DNA of 20,765 nucleotides. Source: an uncultured Collinsella sp. Lineage in GTDB: Bacteria; Actinomycetota; Coriobacteriia; Coriobacteriales; Coriobacteriaceae. The translations under genes and the position numbers were made by a program. Location of the stretch: positions 1 through 20,765 of the forward strand of contig CABUQK010000021.1 in the NCBI GenBank assembly GCA_902493615.1, given 5' to 3'. This document shows positions 14,857-20,757 of this stretch, in pieces. Position 1 is the first letter of the stretch. Every line of letters starts with the position of its first letter. The notes under the pieces are model-generated. The model had not been told where the DNA came from. It searched no databases and saw only the letters and a list, made by a program, of their open reading frames with translations.

Positions 14857-14886
14857 TAAAAGAAAAGCCCCCGTTGCCGGAGGCTT
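14857..14886 (-). terminator. Terminator of tRNA-Arg copy 1
   Basis: AAGCC-C-CCG (14865-14873), TTGC loop and CGG-A-GGCTT (14878-14886); the C/A position is a G-U pair on the minus strand. TTTTCTTTT follows on that strand. Confidence 0.85.
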
Positions 14887-14896
14887 CAAGTTCAAT

Positions 14897-14973
14897 TGGT
14901 GCGGCGTATAGGATTCGAACCTATGACGTTCTGATTCGTAGTCAGACCCTCTATCCAGCTGAGGTAACGCCGC
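14897..14973 (-). tRNA. tRNA-Arg(ACG), copy 1
   Basis: 77 nt with encoded CCA. Acceptor GCGGCGT/ACGCCGC, D-stem CCTC/GAGG, anticodon stem TCTGA/TCAGA with loop CTACGAA (anticodon ACG, edited to ICG to read CGU/CGC/CGA), T-stem ATAGG/CCTAT with loop TTCGAAT. Identical to copy 2 at 15327-15403. Confidence 0.96.
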
Positions 14974-14985
14974 AACGCACGGATT

Positions 14986-15014
14986 ATTATGCACGTGACC
15001 CCTCGATGGGTCAA
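14986..15014 (-). promoter_or_regulatory. tRNA-Arg copy 1 promoter
   Basis: On the minus strand TTGACC (15009-15014), a 17-nt spacer and CATAAT (14986-14991), 12 nt before the tRNA. Confidence 0.8.
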
Positions 15015-15049
15015 GCGACAATTTGGAAAAATTTTACGAAGTAGTGATT

Positions 15050-15290
15050 AAGACGCTCGCGCCCCGACCGAGGTTCGGACCCATGCGACGTCGTCATAAA
15101 AGAAAAGCCTCCGTTTCCGGAGGCTTAAAGTTCAATTGGCGCGGCGTATAGGATTCCGCGCATCCGCTGCGCGGATCCGCACCGGCTTCGCCCGCCTGCC
15201 GGCGTGCTCGCCCGCGGGCTAAAAACGCTCCGCGTTTTCTTTACGCCCGCGCCTCGACCGAGGTTCGAATCCATGCGGTGTTGCCATAAA
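15050..15290. repeat. tRNA-Arg-associated hairpin element with broken tRNA-Arg copy
   Basis: A second array unit whose tRNA is destroyed. It has a plus-strand tRNA-3'-end-like sequence (15060-15096), a perfect 9-bp terminator hairpin (15105-15126) and a minus-strand tRNA-Arg 3' end (15137-15156: CCA, acceptor and T-stem) that stops in the T-loop. The core has stems ATCCGC/GCGGAT (15162-15176), CCGGC/GCCGG (15182-15202), and a nested stem with outer CGCGGGC/GCCCGCG (15213-15251) and inner AAAACGC/GCGTTTT (15222-15238). It closes with a plus-strand 3'-end-like sequence (GAGGTTCGAATCC, ending TTGCCA at about 15286). No protein-coding gene is seen in this 350-nt gap. Confidence 0.7.
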
Positions 15291-15317
15291 AGAAAAGCCC
15301 CCGTTGCCGGAGGCTTT
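15285..15317 (-). terminator. Terminator of tRNA-Arg copy 2
   Basis: AAAGCC-C-CCG (15294-15303), loop TTGC and CGG-A-GGCTTT (15308-15317), followed on the minus strand by TTCTTTTA. Same design as copy 1. Confidence 0.85.
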
Positions 15318-15326
15318 AAGTTTGAT

Positions 15327-15403
15327 TGGTGCGGCGTATAGGATTCGAACCTATGACGTTCTGATTCGTAGTCAGACCCTCTATCCAGCTGAGGTAACGC
15401 CGC
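15327..15403 (-). tRNA. tRNA-Arg(ACG), copy 2
   Basis: Same 77-nt sequence as copy 1, with encoded CCA and anticodon ACG. It has its own promoter and terminator, so it is an independent transcription unit. Confidence 0.96.
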
Positions 15404-15415
15404 AGCGCAAGACAT

Positions 15416-15444
15416 ATAAAACCACTTTAGCTTATTGGAGTCAA
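15416..15444 (-). promoter_or_regulatory. tRNA-Arg copy 2 promoter
   Basis: On the minus strand TTGACT (15439-15444), a 17-nt spacer and TTTTAT (15416-15421), 12 nt before the tRNA. The sequence differs from the copy 1 promoter although the tRNAs are identical. Confidence 0.75.
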
Positions 15445-15480
15445 GCACAATCTCAAACTTTTTTGTGGAACGCAGTTTTG

Positions 15481-15858
15481 TCATGCTGCTCCGCATATAC
15501 CGCTGTTCCCCGTACGATCGATTGGCTTTTCGATCACGTCGAACTTGGCATCAAGTTCCCTCAGGAGCGATCTCACCCGCTGGGCACAATCATAATCGGC
15601 AAACGAGATGCTCAGCATGCGCGCGACCTGGTTGGAAGTCCCAACTCCATAGAAGTGTTCCAGCGCCACAAGTCCCTCGTGCATCACAAAGGTCTCGACC
15701 ACATGCGGCGACTCCTCAAAGCACCATTGTGTCAACGGACCCTCACTCGTCTGTCGAACCACCAGGCCACCCATGCCAGACGGCTCACACGTTACAAGCA
15801 GGTACTCCCCACCCTCGTCGCTCTCAAACAAAACCACCCGATCATCAAACAGCTCCAT
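15481..15858 (-). CDS. Small hypothetical protein
   Basis: 125 residues, no recognised family. There is no signal peptide or membrane segment. The N-terminal half alternates beta-like strands (DRVVLFESDEGGEYLLVTCE, GGLVVRQTSEGPLTQWCFEE). The C-terminal half looks helical (CAQRVRSLLRELDAKFDVIE) and ends with a short Gly/Cys tail. AAAGGGG sits 7 nt before the ATG, which makes it a credible gene. It lies alone between tRNA-Arg copy 2 and serS. Confidence 0.7.
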   Translation of the reverse strand: MELFDDRVVLFESDEGGEYLLVTCEPSGMGGLVVRQTSEGPLTQWCFEESPHVVETFVMHEGLVALEHFYGVGTSNQVARMLSISFADYDCAQRVRSLLRELDAKFDVIEKPIDRTGNSGICGAA

Positions 15859-15984
15859 CGCGTCCCCTTTCTCTCGCTCTTATTTAGCAAAAGCATAGCA
15901 GGTAGATGGCTGTATACAGAACAGTTGTTCGTGTGTTTTCTATTGAGCTGTCCGCACGGCATGGTATGGACCTGCGCACGAAAT

Positions 15985-16008
15985 AGGGCACCCCCGAAGG
16001 AGCGCCCT
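15985..16008 (-). terminator. serS terminator hairpin
   Basis: On the minus strand a 10-bp stem (AGGGCGCTCC with GGGGTGCCCT, two G-U pairs) and a TTCG loop, followed by ATTTCG. It lies 24 nt past the serS stop. The U-tract is short. Confidence 0.65.
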
Positions 16009-16031
16009 TGCATATCCCCTATGCAGCCAAC

Positions 16032-17304
16032 TTACGCGACCGGCTCGATCTTCTCGAGACCACCCATGTAAGGACGCAGAACCTCGGGGATCGTGATGGT
16101 GCCGTCGGCGTTCTGGTAGTTCTCCAGAATAGCGGCCATGGTGCGGCCGGCCGGCAGGCCGGAACCGTTGAGCGTGTGCAGGTAGCGCGAACCCTTGAAA
16201 TTCTCGGGGTCGCGATACTTGATGTTGGCGCGACGGGCCTGGAAGTCGCCGCAGTTGGAACAGGAGCTGATCTCCTTGTAGGCGCTGTAGCTCGGCAGCC
16301 AGACCTCGACGTCGTAGGTCTGACGGGCAGAGAAGCCCAAGTCGCCGGTGCACAGGCTAATCACGCGATACGGAAGGCCCAGCTGCTGCAGCAGGTACTC
16401 GGCCTCGGCGGTCATGCTCTCGAGCTCCTCGTCGGACTCCTCCGGCTTAGCGAACTTGACCATCTCGACCTTGTCGAACTCGTGCTGACGGATGATGCCG
16501 CGGGTGTCGCGACCGGCGGAACCGGCCTCCTCGCGGAAGCAGGGGGTGAAGGCGGTGTAGCGGCGCGGCAGAGTGTCGGCATCGAGGACCTCGCCGGCGT
16601 GTAGGTTGGTAAGCACGACCTCGGCGGTGGGGATCAGGAAGTTGTCGCCCGAGACGTGATAGGCGTCATCCTCGAACTTGGGCAGCTGGCCCGTACCGAA
16701 CATGGTCTGACGCTTGACGACGATGGGCGGCCACCACTCCTTAAAACCACGGCTGGTGTGCGTATCGAGGAAGAAGTTGATGAGGGCGGGCGCCGGCGCC
16801 ACCGAGAACGGTAAAGCGGCTGCCGGAGAGCTTATTGCCACGCTCGAAGTCGAGGATGTCCAGATCGGTGCCCAGATCCCAGTGCGGCTTAAAGTCGAAG
16901 TCGAACTCGCGCGGGGTGCCCCAACGACGGCGCTCAATGTTCTCGTCCTCGTCCTTGCCGTACGGCGTGGCCTCGCAAGGAATGTTGGGCAGGTGAGCCA
17001 TGAAGTCGTACTGCTCCTGCTCGAGAGCAGTGCGGCGCTCGGCCAGACCGTCAATCTTCTCGTTGACGGCGCGCACGGCCTCCTTGGCGGCCTCGGCCTC
17101 GTCCTTCTTGCCCTCCTTCATCAGGGCGCCGATCTTCTTGGACTCGGCATTGCGCGTAGCCTGGAGCTCCTCGACCTCGGTGATGACGGCACGACGCTCG
17201 TCGTCGAGCTCAAAGAACTTCTCGCGATCCCAAGACGTCTGGCGGTTAGCCATGGCGACATCGATGGCATCGGGGTTCTCGCGAACAAACTTGATATCAA
17301 GCAT
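16032..17304 (-). pseudogene. serS: Seryl-tRNA synthetase gene with an internal frame break
   Basis: SerRS charges tRNA-Ser with serine. The N-terminal frame (17304 to about 16788) gives the coiled-coil tRNA-binding arm and ends with GSRFTVLGGAGAR. The rest, in another frame from about 16787, resumes with ALINFFLDTHTSRGFKEWWP. It carries class II motif 2 (FREEAGSAGRDTRGIIRQHE) and motif 3 (LNGSGLPAGRTMAAILENYQ). Family members read roughly GARLERAL at the break, so about 11 bp seem to be missing. The joined product would be about 427 residues, the normal length. The ATG at 17304 has GGAGG at good distance; an earlier in-frame ATG at 17331 does not. As the gene is essential, an assembly or sequencing error is likely. 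Confidence 0.93.
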
Positions 17305-17333
17305 TAGATCCTCCGGCGATATACATTCCATCT

Positions 17334-17372
17334 AGGTTGCAACCTTGTACATGTATGGGCAAGTATATACTT
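17334..17372. promoter_or_regulatory. Divergent promoter region with three consecutive palindromes
   Basis: AGGTTGCAACCT (17334-17345), TACATGTA (17348-17355) and AAGTATATACTT (17361-17372) are perfect dyads in the gap between divergent serS and the small membrane-protein gene. The last contains TATACT, a good plus-strand -10, with TTGTAC 15 nt upstream. No T-box leader is visible before serS; the leader is too short. Confidence 0.45.
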
Positions 17373-17415
17373 ATGAGCGTTTACGACCCAACTCAACTAC
17401 GCAAGAAGGCACCCA

Positions 17416-17589
17416 ATGGACGCAGTTTTTTCCTTTTTGTTTGGCACCCGCACCGGTTTTGCCATCCTTTTCGCCGGCGGCATCCTGTTATTTGCGATTC
17501 TTGCCTTTGTAATGGAGAAGCGCACCCATAAGATGTACGTCGACCGCGGACCCAAGTCCGAGGATGAGGAAGACAGCTTCTGGGACTAA
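17416..17589 (+). CDS. Small single-pass membrane protein, 57 residues
   Basis: The ORF starts MDAVFSFLFGTRTGFAILFA, has one membrane segment (about residues 13-33, ending ILLFAILAFVM), then a basic stretch (EKRTHKMYVDRG) and an acidic tail (KSEDEEDSFWD). AAGGC lies 5 nt before the ATG, a -10 box lies about 45 nt upstream and a 17-bp terminator stem follows. I do not recognise a named family. The positive-inside rule suggests the charged tail is cytoplasmic. It is divergent from serS and convergent with proC, one of only two plus-strand protein genes here. Confidence 0.8.
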   Translation: MDAVFSFLFGTRTGFAILFAGGILLFAILAFVMEKRTHKMYVDRGPKSEDEEDSFWD

Positions 17590-17632
17590 CCTGCCAAAAA
17601 GGGACAGGTTTATTTTGGTCTGTTTTATCTGG
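17590..17632. repeat. Intergenic repeat, left copy
   Basis: Starts CCTGCCAA and ends TTGGTCTGTTTTATCTGG; the middle reads AAAGGGACAGGTTTATT. A second copy with the same ends lies at 17712-17755, on the other side of the terminator stem. Confidence 0.55.
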
Positions 17633-17640
17633 GCAAACGC

Positions 17641-17681
17641 AAGCGCCCCGCAACTGGAATTGAGCCAGTTGCGGGGCGCTT
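17641..17681. terminator. 17-bp bidirectional terminator hairpin
   Basis: Perfect stem AAGCGCCCCGCAACTGG (17641-17657) with 17665-17681 and a 7-nt loop. The plus strand continues TTTCGC after GCGCT, and the minus strand GCGTTTG. It serves the convergent small membrane-protein and proC transcripts; the plus direction looks stronger. Confidence 0.85.
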
Positions 17682-17711
17682 TTCGCTAAAAGGACAAAAC
17701 CGCAGAAAATA

Positions 17712-17755
17712 CCTGCCAATAATAAACCCTTCCTTTTTTTGGTCGGTTTTACTGG
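17712..17755. repeat. Intergenic repeat, right copy, with inverted middle
   Basis: Starts CCTGCCAA and ends TTGGTCGGTTTTACTGG like the left copy, but the middle (AATAAACCCTTCCTTTTT) is the reverse complement of the left copy's middle with a few changes. It overlaps the proC stop codon (17749-17751). Confidence 0.5.
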
Positions 17756-18519
17756 AGAGTTGCGTCGATTGCCTTGACCAGGGCGCTGCGCATGCCGGCG
17801 TCCTCGAGCGCAACGACGCCCTTGATGGTGGCACCACCGGGCGAGCATACGGCATCCTTCATCGCCGCAGGATGCTGGCCAGTTGCAAGCTGCAGCTTTG
17901 CCGTACCCAACACCATCTGGCTCACAATGCGATAGGCATCGGCACGCGGGATACCGTGCTTGACCGCTGCATCGCCCAGGGCCTCGATTGCCATGGCGAC
18001 AAATGCCGGAGCGCAACCACCCACCGTGCCGCCCACAAACAGCAGGCTCGTATCGAGTTCGACCACCGCACCGAGTTTGCCAAGCAGATCAAGCACCACG
18101 GCGCTCTGCTCATCACTAAGCGTGGAAGCCTTCTCGCAAGCGATGACGCCCTCGCCCACCGAAACCGGTGTGTTGGGCACCGTCGAGATATGCGCGACGC
18201 CCGGCAGGACCTGCTCCCACTTGGCACTGTCCCAGGTCCAGGCAACCGACAGAACGACCTTTTTGGCAAGAGCATCCTTGAGCGGGGCGAATACCTTCTC
18301 GATCATGTACGGTTTGACCGCAGCGACCACGATATCGGATGCGGCGACAACCTCGGCGGCATCGTGGCAGGCGACCATGCCGCGCGCCTCGCAGCGCTCA
18401 ACCAGTGCGTCGTAGCGACCCGCGCAGGCGCACATGTCGCTCGCAGCTACACCGGCAGCGATCCAGCCATCGGCCATAGCGCTCGCCATATTGCCAAAAC
18501 CGACAAATCCAATCTTCAT
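17749..18519 (-). CDS. proC: Pyrroline-5-carboxylate reductase
   Basis: 256 residues. It catalyses the last step of proline synthesis, NAD(P)H-dependent reduction of 1-pyrroline-5-carboxylate. The Rossmann dinucleotide motif is GFVGFGNMASAM (4-15). STVPNTPVSVGEG matches the conserved substrate/NADP loop. The dimer domain holds APAFVAMAIEALGDAAVKHG, the diagnostic SPGGATIKGVVALEDAG, and a C-terminal helix. AGAGGAC precedes the ATG. It follows rlmH on the same strand after 73 nt and could be the last gene of an SPFH-rlmH-proC transcript. No proA or proB is in the window. Confidence 0.94.
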   Translation of the reverse strand: MKIGFVGFGNMASAMADGWIAAGVAASDMCACAGRYDALVERCEARGMVACHDAAEVVAASDIVVAAVKPYMIEKVFAPLKDALAKKVVLSVAWTWDSAKWEQVLPGVAHISTVPNTPVSVGEGVIACEKASTLSDEQSAVVLDLLGKLGAVVELDTSLLFVGGTVGGCAPAFVAMAIEALGDAAVKHGIPRADAYRIVSQMVLGTAKLQLATGQHPAAMKDAVCSPGGATIKGVVALEDAGMRSALVKAIDATLQ

Positions 18520-18592
18520 ATCTCATAGTCCTCTCAGACACGCTCTTCAAAACGAAAGCTATTGTCCCACGCCATTGTTTCGTATTGCCGAC

Positions 18593-19063
18593 CTATTTGT
18601 GATACGGCTCGCCACGGCTGATCTTGCAGGCGCGGTAGATTTGCTCCAGCAGCACCACGCGCGCCAAGTTATGCGGCAAGGTAATGCGTCCAAAGCTGAG
18701 CATCTCGTCGGCGCGGGCGCGCACCTCATCGCTCACGCCGTCCGAACCGCCAATCACAAAGGCGATGTCGCTGCTGCCTCGCAGCATAAGATCGTCGAGC
18801 CTCGCCGAGAGCTCCTCACTCGAACGCTCCTTGCCCTCGATAGCCAGCAGGATCACATGCGCTCGAGACGGCAATGCAGCAAGAATTGCCGCCCCCTCCT
18901 TGTCGCGCGCGGCATCCACGCCGCCCGCCTTAGCCGGGTCGATATCGGCCACCTCGCGGATATCCACCTTGGCATAGGCGCCTAGGCGCTTGGTGTACTC
19001 AGCGCACGCGTCCTTCCAAAAGCGCTCCTTGAGCTTACCGACGCAAACGACGGTGTATTTCAC
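18593..19063 (-). CDS. rlmH: 23S rRNA (pseudouridine1915-N3)-methyltransferase
   Basis: 156 residues, full family length. RlmH is a SPOUT-class (knotted) methyltransferase that modifies pseudouridine 1915 in helix 69 of 23S rRNA using S-adenosylmethionine. Hallmarks are VCVGKLKERFWKDACAEY at the start, LLAIEGKERSSEEL, the SAM-binding FVIGGSDGVSDEV and the nearly invariant C-terminal VLLEQIYRACKISRGEPYHK. It starts with GTG; the ribosome binding site AAGGAG lies inside the last codons of the SPFH gene 6 nt upstream, so the two are translationally coupled. Confidence 0.97.
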   Translation of the reverse strand: MKYTVVCVGKLKERFWKDACAEYTKRLGAYAKVDIREVADIDPAKAGGVDAARDKEGAAILAALPSRAHVILLAIEGKERSSEELSARLDDLMLRGSSDIAFVIGGSDGVSDEVRARADEMLSFGRITLPHNLARVVLLEQIYRACKISRGEPYHK

Positions 19064-19069
19064 GCGCGT

Positions 19070-20008
19070 CTACTCCTTCGAATCGTTTTGAACTTTGCCG
19101 GCGGTCAGCATCTGCTCGAACATAGAGGCCGACTGCGAGAAGTCGCTCGGCAGCACGACCGTCGAGGTTTTACCCGTGCGAGCAAACTCCGTCATCATCT
19201 CGGACCACTGCGTAAACATGAACAGTTGGTTGGCCTCGTCATTGCCGACACCCGTCTCCTGGATGATCTCGAGCGAATCTTTGATACCCAGTGCGATGGC
19301 CTTGCGCTGGTTGGCGATGCCCTCGCCCGCCTTTTCCATAGCCTCGGCCTCGGCGGTCGCCTCGGTGACGCGCTTGATGCGGTCGGCCTCGGCGAGCTCC
19401 TGTGCCGCAGCGCGCTTGCGCTGGGCGGCGTTGATGTCGTTCATGGAGTTCTCGACCTCGGTCGGCAGTGCGATTTTGGTGATGAGCGTCGACACGAGGG
19501 TGAAGCCGTAGGCGGCCATCTGCTCGGAAACGGTAGCGTTGACATCCTTGGCGATGTCATCCTTCTTGGCAAAGACCTCGTCGAGTGTGTAGACGGGAAT
19601 CGAAGAGCGCAGGGCGTCGGTGATGAAGTCACGCATCTGGTCGACGGGCTCCTGCAGCATGTAGTAGCTCTTGTAGATACCCGAATCTGCCGGGCCGGCG
19701 CCCATGTCATAGCTCACGTGGTACTGAGCAGAGACCTCAAGGCCGATGGTCACGTTGTCCTGGGTCTTAACGTCGATGCCAAAACCGTTTTTCATGGTGC
19801 GCAGACTCACCGTGGCGGCTTTGCGGTCAATCACGGGCACCTTCATGTGGAAGCCCGCGTTGACGATGCGGTTAAACTTGCCCAGACGCTCGATGATCAC
19901 GGCATGCTGCTGTTCAACGACATAGCAGGCGTTGGGAAGCAGTAACAACAAAATGATGATGGGAATCAAAAGGCTGGTAAGGGCGGCGATGATACCGGAA
20001 AACAGCAT
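19070..20008 (-). CDS. SPFH/stomatin-like membrane protein (band 7)
   Basis: About 312 residues. An N-terminal membrane segment (about 6-27) is followed by the SPFH domain: ACYVVEQQHAVIIERLGKFN, GFHMKVPVIDR, KTQDNVTIGLEVSAQYHV and DFITDALRSSIPVYTLDEVF. A long Ala/Glu-rich coiled coil follows (AAQRKRAAAQELAEADRIKR, EATAEAEAMEKAGEGIANQR). Such proteins oligomerise in the membrane and organise partners such as proteases, but no partner protease (NfeD or FtsH type) is adjacent. The frame opens 7 codons earlier, but AGAGGAG precedes the ATG at 20008. It is the first gene of the SPFH-rlmH pair. Confidence 0.9.
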   Translation of the reverse strand: MLFSGIIAALTSLLIPIIILLLLLPNACYVVEQQHAVIIERLGKFNRIVNAGFHMKVPVIDRKAATVSLRTMKNGFGIDVKTQDNVTIGLEVSAQYHVSYDMGAGPADSGIYKSYYMLQEPVDQMRDFITDALRSSIPVYTLDEVFAKKDDIAKDVNATVSEQMAAYGFTLVSTLITKIALPTEVENSMNDINAAQRKRAAAQELAEADRIKRVTEATAEAEAMEKAGEGIANQRKAIALGIKDSLEIIQETGVGNDEANQLFMFTQWSEMMTEFARTGKTSTVVLPSDFSQSASMFEQMLTAGKVQNDSKE

Positions 20009-20082
20009 GGCTTCTCCTCTATTGGGCATACATTGGCACTAGGATACCCGTCCTGGACGGCCCCAAAGGCCCGATGGCAGGG

Positions 20083-20307
20083 CCAGTGGGCAAAAAAGAC
20101 CAAATATGAGTACTGTCACTATTTTAGTAGCAGCCTATTTAGCGAAATAGCACCCTGTCGAACCCGAGATCCTTCCAAATTGAGCCGCTTTGTCTCAAAG
20201 CCGAATCAAATTAACGTACAGCTGTTGCGTAATTATCACAAAATAGACCTCTAGAAATGTTGCCGCCTTTGTGACAGTACTCATATTTGCCGTTTTTTGC
20301 CCACTGG
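20083..20307. mobile_element. MITE-like element with 37-bp terminal inverted repeats
   Basis: Left end 20083-20119 and right end 20271-20307 are inverted repeats matching at 34 of 37 positions (CCAGTGGGCAAAAAA, three mismatches around position 16-18, then CAAATATGAGTACTGTCAC). They enclose 151 bp that is more AT-rich than the flanks and has no credible gene. The structure fits a non-autonomous transposon or a large cruciform repeat. I see no convincing target-site duplication. Confidence 0.65.
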
Positions 20308-20340
20308 GGTTTCGGGCATACGAAATATCGGCATTGGGTC

Positions 20341-20444
20341 CGTAAAAACAGCCTGCCGGCGGACTCGCCAGCTCGCTAAAAACGCTCCGCGTATTCTTTA
20401 CGCTCGCTCTTTCGCGGGTCCAAGTCCCCGCGATGGGCCCATAA
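20341..20444. repeat. Partial tRNA-Leu-associated hairpin element
   Basis: Keeps the end of the second stem region (GCCTGCCGGCG), the inner stem AAAACGC/GCGTATT (20379-20395, one mismatch), and a plus-strand tRNA-3'-end-like sequence (GGGTCCAAGTCCCCGCG, then ATGGGCCCATAAC). The first stem-loop and the broken tRNA 3' end on the left are missing, so it is a truncated copy of the unit at 20482-20634. Confidence 0.6.
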
Positions 20445-20470
20445 CAAAAAAGCTCCCATTGCTGGGAGCT
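20445..20470 (-). terminator. Duplicate tRNA-Leu terminator
   Basis: Perfect 8-bp stem AGCTCCCA/TGGGAGCT (20451-20458 with 20463-20470), followed on the minus strand by a T run. It belongs to the broken tRNA-Leu copy ending at 20482. Confidence 0.75.
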
Positions 20471-20481
20471 CTTTCATGTAA

Positions 20482-20634
20482 TGGTGCGGGCGAAAGGACG
20501 TCCGCGTATCCGCTCCGCGGATCCGCACCGGCTTCGGCCGCCTGCCGGCGTCCTCGCCAGCTCGCTAAAAACGCTCCGCGTTTTCTTAACGCTCGCTCTT
20601 TCGCAGGTTCAAGTCCCCGCGATGGGCCCATAAC
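20482..20634. repeat. tRNA-Leu-associated hairpin element with broken tRNA-Leu 3' end
   Basis: A minus-strand tRNA-Leu 3' end (CCA, acceptor and T-stem, 20482-20499) stops in the T-loop. The core has stems ATCCGC/GCGGAT (20508-20522), CCGGC/GCCGG (20528-20548) and inner AAAACGC/GCGTTTT (20568-20584). The outer stem of the Ser and Arg copies is replaced by a direct repeat GCTCGCT (20560-20566 and 20591-20597). GCGAAAG (20490-20496) can pair with CTTTCGC (20598-20604). A plus-strand sequence GGTTCAAGTCCCCGCG, then ATGGGCCCA, closes the unit. Confidence 0.7.
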
Positions 20635-20659
20635 AAAAAAGCCCCCATTGCTGGGAGCT
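20634..20659 (-). terminator. Terminator of tRNA-Leu
   Basis: AGCCCCCA/TGGGAGCT (20640-20647 with 20652-20659, one G-U pair on the minus strand), followed by a T6 run on that strand. Confidence 0.82.
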
Positions 20660-20670
20660 CTTTCATTCAA

Positions 20671-20757
20671 TGGTGCGGGCGAAAGGACTTGAACCTTCAT
20701 GGGGTTGCCCCCATACGGACCTGAACCGTACGCGTCTGCCAATTCCGCCACGCCCGC
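20671..20757 (-). tRNA. tRNA-Leu(CAG)
   Basis: 87 nt with encoded CCA. Acceptor GCGGGCG/CGCCCGC, class II leucine features (TGGCGGAATTGGCAGACGC D-arm region), anticodon stem TACGG/CCGTA with loop TTCAGGT (anticodon CAG, reads CUG), a long variable arm (TGGGG/CCCCA) and T-loop TTCAAGT. The promoter lies beyond the window end. Confidence 0.95.

Noticed and set aside
14808..15290. CRISPR array or simple tandem repeat
   Set aside because: Units are long, unequal and contain tRNA, terminator and stem-loop parts; there are no regular repeats with spacers and no cas genes.
17305..17415. T-box riboswitch upstream of serS
   Set aside because: The leader is too short, and no specifier hairpin, TGGN antiterminator motif or terminator is seen on the minus strand.
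20297..20692. Plus-strand open frame of 131 codons with internal repeats
   Set aside because: It runs through the two tRNA-Leu-associated elements; the protein repeat only mirrors the DNA repeat, and there is no ribosome binding site.
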